Positions 5,414 through 7,345 of a DNA stretch of 7,345 nucleotides are shown piece after piece. The stretch covers positions 1 to 7,345 of the forward strand of contig JBBQLH010000134.1 of NCBI GenBank assembly GCA_038327685.1. The letters run 5' to 3'. The notes beneath the pieces are model-generated. The model was not told where the DNA came from. It worked only from the letters and a program-made list of their open reading frames with translations, and made no database searches. How positions within the stretch are numbered: the stretch's first letter is position 1; each line of letters begins with the position of its first letter. The translations under genes and the position numbers were made by a program. The stretch is from DASQFQ01 sp038327685 (GTDB lineage: Bacteria > Actinomycetota > Thermoleophilia > Solirubrobacterales > Solirubrobacteraceae).

Positions 5414-6690
5414 GCACGATCGCGTTCTTTCCCGAGGGGGCCTACGGGCCGACCAACAACTGCGTCGGGATCGGCGACGTCCTGCGCCGGCGCGGGCACC
5501 GCGTCGTCTTCATCGTCGAGGAGTCCTTCGCCGGGGCGCTCGAGGCCCAGGGCTTCGAGGAGCGCCTGATGCGCCTCGCGCCGCCGCCCGCGACGCCCGA
5601 GGTGCCCGGCCAGTTCTGGAAGGACTTCATCCGCGAGACCGCGCCGGTGTTCCGCCAGCCGACGATCGAGCAGCTCGGCGAGTTCATCGCGCCGACCTTC
5701 CAGGCGCTGATCGACGGCGCCGCCTACGTCGACGACCGCCTGCGCGAGATCATCGACGAGGTCGAGCCCGATGTGATCGTCGAGGACAACGTCGTCGCGT
5801 TCCCCGCGCTGCCGGCCTGCGGGCGGCCGTGGGTCCGCATCGTCTCCTGCAACCCGACCGAGGTCCGCGACCCCGCCGTCCCGCCGCCGTTCTCCGGCTA
5901 CCCGGCGCAGGACCGCTCGCAGTGGGACGCCTACTGGGACGAGTACCGGCGCAGCCATGGCGACATGCACGCGGCCTTCTCCGCCCTCTGTGAGGAGCGC
6001 GGCGCCGGCCCGCTGCCCGACCTCGAGTTCATGTACGAGTCGCCGTGGCTGAACCTCACGCTGTATCCGGACGAGGCCGACTACGCGCGCGCCCGGCCGC
6101 TCGGCGAGACCTGGCACAACCTCCAGTCGAGCGTGCGCGCGACCGACGCGCCGTGGGAGCTGCCGCCGATGCTGGCCGAGCGCGAGGCCCCGCTCGTCTA
6201 CCTCTCGCTCGGCTCGCTCGGCTCGGCCGACGTCGAGCTGATGCAGCGGCTCGTCGACGCGCTCGCCGAAGCGCCGTACCGCGTGATCGTCTCCAAGGGC
6301 CCGCAGCACGAGCTGCTGCGGCTGCCGGACACGATGGTGGGCGAGGAGTTCCTACCCCAGACCTCGATCCTCCCGCAGGTCGACGCCGTGATCACCCACG
6401 GCGGCAACAACACGGTCACGGAGTGCCTGCACTTCGGGCGGCCGATGGTCGTGCTGCCGCTGTTCTGGGACCAGTACGACAACGCCCAGCGCGTCCAGGA
6501 GACGGGCTTCGGGCGGCGACTCGACACCTACGGCCACACGCCCGAGCAGCTGCTCGCGGCGGTCGACGGCGTCGTCGCCGACGCGGCGATGCGCGAGCGC
6601 CTCGGCGCGGTCTCGGCCCGCCTGCAGACCCACGGCGGGACGGAGCGGGCCGCGGAGCGCATCGAGGCCGTCGCGAGCGCCGTCGGCTAG
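5410..6690 (+). CDS. UGT/MGT-like GT1-family glycosyltransferase
   Basis: A 426-residue GT-B protein. The C-terminal half carries the nucleotide-sugar site: PLVYLSLGSL (261-270), FLPQTSILPQVDAVITHGGNNTV split over 314-336, then ECLHFGRPMVVLPLFWDQYDNA (338-359). This equals the HGGxGT...E...DQ motif of macrolide-type and plant UDP-glycosyltransferases. The N-terminal acceptor domain begins MSTIAFFPEGAYGPTNNC. Where relatives have GHxxP with the catalytic histidine, this protein has GPTNN (13-17), so the usual base is absent. The acceptor is unknown; a small hydrophobic molecule, lipid or terpenoid is typical for the family. No membrane helix or signal peptide is seen. Its ATG overlaps the rnz stop by four bases. 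Its TAG falls in a CTAG shared with the stop of the decayed gene on the other strand. Confidence 0.9.
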   Translation: MSTIAFFPEGAYGPTNNCVGIGDVLRRRGHRVVFIVEESFAGALEAQGFEERLMRLAPPPATPEVPGQFWKDFIRETAPVFRQPTIEQLGEFIAPTFQALIDGAAYVDDRLREIIDEVEPDVIVEDNVVAFPALPACGRPWVRIVSCNPTEVRDPAVPPPFSGYPAQDRSQWDAYWDEYRRSHGDMHAAFSALCEERGAGPLPDLEFMYESPWLNLTLYPDEADYARARPLGETWHNLQSSVRATDAPWELPPMLAEREAPLVYLSLGSLGSADVELMQRLVDALAEAPYRVIVSKGPQHELLRLPDTMVGEEFLPQTSILPQVDAVITHGGNNTVTECLHFGRPMVVLPLFWDQYDNAQRVQETGFGRRLDTYGHTPEQLLAAVDGVVADAAMRERLGAVSARLQTHGGTERAAERIEAVASAVG

Positions 6691-7013
6691 CGGCTCCGGC
6701 TGCGCAGGATGACGCGGAGCCGCTGTGCCTCCTGGAGGCGTGCTGCTTGAGGCGTTGGTCGGTGATCCGGAGCGTGGAGGACCCCGCATTGAGGAGGTCG
6801 GCGTCGCGGTCGCGGTCTTGCTCGAAGGCTTTGGTGAAGTCGTCTTCGAGGTGTGAGCGGGTGCTGTCGCGCCCTGTTCGGGCGTAAGGCTTGAGGTGCG
6901 CCGCCCCGGATCTGTGCGTGCGCCACCACGCCGTGCTGCCTCGCCGCCAATTCGGCTAGTTCCGTGTCGGGTGTGCGGAGTTGGGTCTGACTATGCGACT
7001 CAACATCGCACAC
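6687..7013 (-). pseudogene. Decayed DUF559/AbiEi-like gene (winged-helix N-terminus plus nuclease-like C-terminus)
   Basis: Pieces of one recognisable protein lie in different reverse frames. One frame gives LRTPDTELAELAARQHGVVA and a few more residues (6980-6909), like the N-terminal helix-turn-helix of actinobacterial AbiEi/DUF559 proteins. A second frame (6859-6734) gives RSHLEDDF, then directly AFEQDRDRDADLLNAG and LRITDQRLKQH, which match the start and end of the PDDEXK-like DUF559 region with its middle missing. The first frame then resumes with EAQRLRVILRSR to a TAG at 6687-6689. The remnant is about 100 codons where intact relatives have roughly 300, so there are at least two frameshifts and one or more internal deletions. 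Intact members of this family are often treated as defence or type IV toxin-antitoxin related. The uninterrupted 108-codon frame over the same span is low-complexity Arg/Pro in its middle and is unlikely to be a real protein. Confidence 0.68.
6689..6724 (+). terminator. Stem-loop after the glycosyltransferase gene, possible terminator
   Basis: AGCGGCTCCG (6689-6698) pairs perfectly with CGGAGCCGCT (6715-6724) across a 16-base loop, beginning in the stop codon of the glycosyltransferase. No T-tract follows, so it is not a textbook intrinsic terminator, although such hairpins are common operon ends in GC-rich actinobacteria. It also lies in the former C-terminal coding region of the reverse-strand pseudogene, so part of the symmetry could be Arg-rich coding by chance. 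Confidence 0.45.
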
Positions 7014-7016
7014 CCG
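6968..7016. repeat. Long near-perfect inverted repeat (20-pair stem, 9-base loop)
   Basis: CGGGTGTGCG (6968-6977) pairs exactly with CGCACACCCG (7007-7016). The helix continues through a G-T wobble (6978/7006), one A-A mismatch (6979/7005) and eight more pairs (6980-6987 with 6997-7004, one of them a wobble) to the loop at 6988-6996. It covers the extreme 5' end of the decayed DUF559-like gene. No T-tract follows on either side. It may be an operator-like palindrome, an inverted duplication of the gene's start, or a transcript hairpin. Confidence 0.8.
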
Positions 7017-7195
7017 GTCTACGTTGGCGCCTCAGGACGCCAGAAAGGGGCGCCGCAATCGTTCCGTCACTGCTCATTGCGCAGTTCGTCACATACGACG
7101 GTTCCGCTTGACAACTATCAGGCGTCGGCGAGGCGCTGCTCGGGGACATTGCGCGAAACCGACCTATGCCGTCCAAGTCCGCTGCTACTGTCGGC
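7017..7195. other. Intergenic region before the pyrR leader
   Basis: No coding sequence is convincing here. It must hold the pyrR promoter. A perfect TTGACA lies at 7108-7113, but nothing like a -10 element follows at 16-19 bases. A TACTGT at 7186-7191 would place a transcript start just before the leader hairpin, but it has no matching -35. Two GGCGCC palindromes (7026-7031, 7049-7054) look incidental. G+C content appears lower than in the neighbouring genes. Confidence 0.5.
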
Positions 7196-7236
7196 GACCG
7201 GAGGCCCTTTAACCCGGTCCAGAGAGGCCAGGAAGG
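7196..7236 (+). promoter_or_regulatory. PyrR-binding leader with alternative hairpin and ribosome binding site
   Basis: GGTCCAGAGAGGCC (7216-7229) fits the PyrR RNA consensus ARUCCNGNGAGGYU. GGTC pairs with GGCC around the hexaloop CAGAGA. The stem extends by CC (7213-7214) with GG (7231-7232), and below a 5'-side bulge CCTT (7206-7209) can pair with AAGG (7233-7236). That traps the Shine-Dalgarno AGGAAGG (7230-7236), which is six bases before the pyrR ATG. A competing six-pair hairpin, GACCGG (7196-7201) with CCGGTC (7214-7219), would break the PyrR hairpin and free the ribosome binding site. PyrR with bound UMP is known to repress translation in this way in mycobacteria; its operation here is inferred from the match. 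Confidence 0.82.
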
Positions 7237-7242
7237 ACGCGA

Positions 7243-7345
7243 ATGACCCAGGAGAAGGTCGTCCTCGACGAGGACGACATCCGCCGCACGCTCGTGCGCA
7301 TCGCGCATGAGATCGTCGAGAAGAACGCCGACGGCGACGTCGCGC
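7243..7345 (+). CDS. pyrR: PyrR, pyrimidine operon RNA-binding regulator / uracil phosphoribosyltransferase (5' end only)
   Basis: The frame from ATG 7243 runs off the right edge after 34 codons. MTQEKVVLDEDDIRRTLVRIAHEIVEKN is the characteristic start of PyrR (split as MTQEKVVLDEDDIR and RTLVRIAHEIVEKN). The PRPP-binding and catalytic parts lie outside the window. PyrR senses UMP and binds pyr leader RNA; many members also have uracil phosphoribosyltransferase activity. The start has a good AGGAAGG ribosome binding site and a PyrR-binding hairpin right before it, which supports both the identity and autoregulation. In many actinobacteria pyrB, pyrC, carA and carB follow; that cannot be seen here. 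Confidence 0.9.
   Translation, partial: MTQEKVVLDEDDIRRTLVRIAHEIVEKNADGDVA

Noticed and set aside
5269..6309. Long reverse-strand open frame (346 codons) opposite the glycosyltransferase
   Set aside because: Shadow frame of a GC-rich gene with no family features; it also crosses the rnz/glycosyltransferase boundary.
7108..7113. Perfect TTGACA as a pyrR promoter -35
   Set aside because: No -10-like hexamer at the expected spacing, so I did not call a promoter.
1..7345. CRISPR array, insertion sequence, prophage or integrase
   Set aside because: No regularly spaced repeats, transposase or integrase motifs, or target-site duplications were seen. The tRNA shows no duplicated 3' end that would mark an integration site.

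Overview
This is a GC-rich window (roughly 70% G+C). Its genes point to an actinobacterium, most likely of the Thermoleophilia/Solirubrobacterales type. The reasons are the CysO-like sulfur carrier, a pyrR leader of the mycobacterial translational kind, a UGT-like glycosyltransferase and a small zinc-ribbon protein of a sort I associate with that group. The lineage call is an inference from composition and protein style, not a database match.

Layout. Positions 1-621 (minus) hold the N-terminal two thirds or so of a CorA-family metal transporter that runs off the left edge. A divergent intergenic region follows. It carries a clear SAM-I (S-box) riboswitch at 700-813, ahead of a tightly packed plus-strand operon: a threonine-synthase-like PLP enzyme (876-2117), a CysO/ThiS-like sulfur carrier ending in Gly-Gly (2117-2389), and a PAPS-type sulfotransferase (about 2394-3506). 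The sulfotransferase has no ATG/GTG/TTG start that would keep its cofactor loop. A small zinc-ribbon protein gene (3503-3832, minus) and a tRNA-Arg(CCG) gene (3871-3943, minus) come next. Plus-strand genes then encode a YfcE-like metallophosphoesterase (3973-4461), RNase Z (4475-5413) and a glycosyltransferase (5410-6690). A wrecked DUF559/AbiEi-like gene lies on the minus strand (about 6687-7013), with a strong hairpin at its 5' end. At the right edge is the pyrR start (7243 onward) behind a PyrR-binding RNA hairpin.

How the genes work together. The most interesting unit is SAM-I riboswitch + threonine-synthase homolog + sulfur carrier. A SAM switch is expected on methionine genes, not on threonine synthase. 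A sulfur carrier translationally coupled to a threonine-synthase homolog fits the MetM/MetO route described for Streptomyces, in which O-phosphohomoserine plus a thiocarboxylated carrier protein gives homocysteine directly. The first gene is therefore probably a homocysteine synthase that a name-based annotation would call thrC. The downstream sulfotransferase may share this SAM control.

The window also has two RNA-controlled starts. One is the SAM-I switch, with the Shine-Dalgarno of the first operon gene inside a small hairpin. The other is the pyrR leader, where two mutually exclusive hairpins can be drawn around the ribosome binding site.
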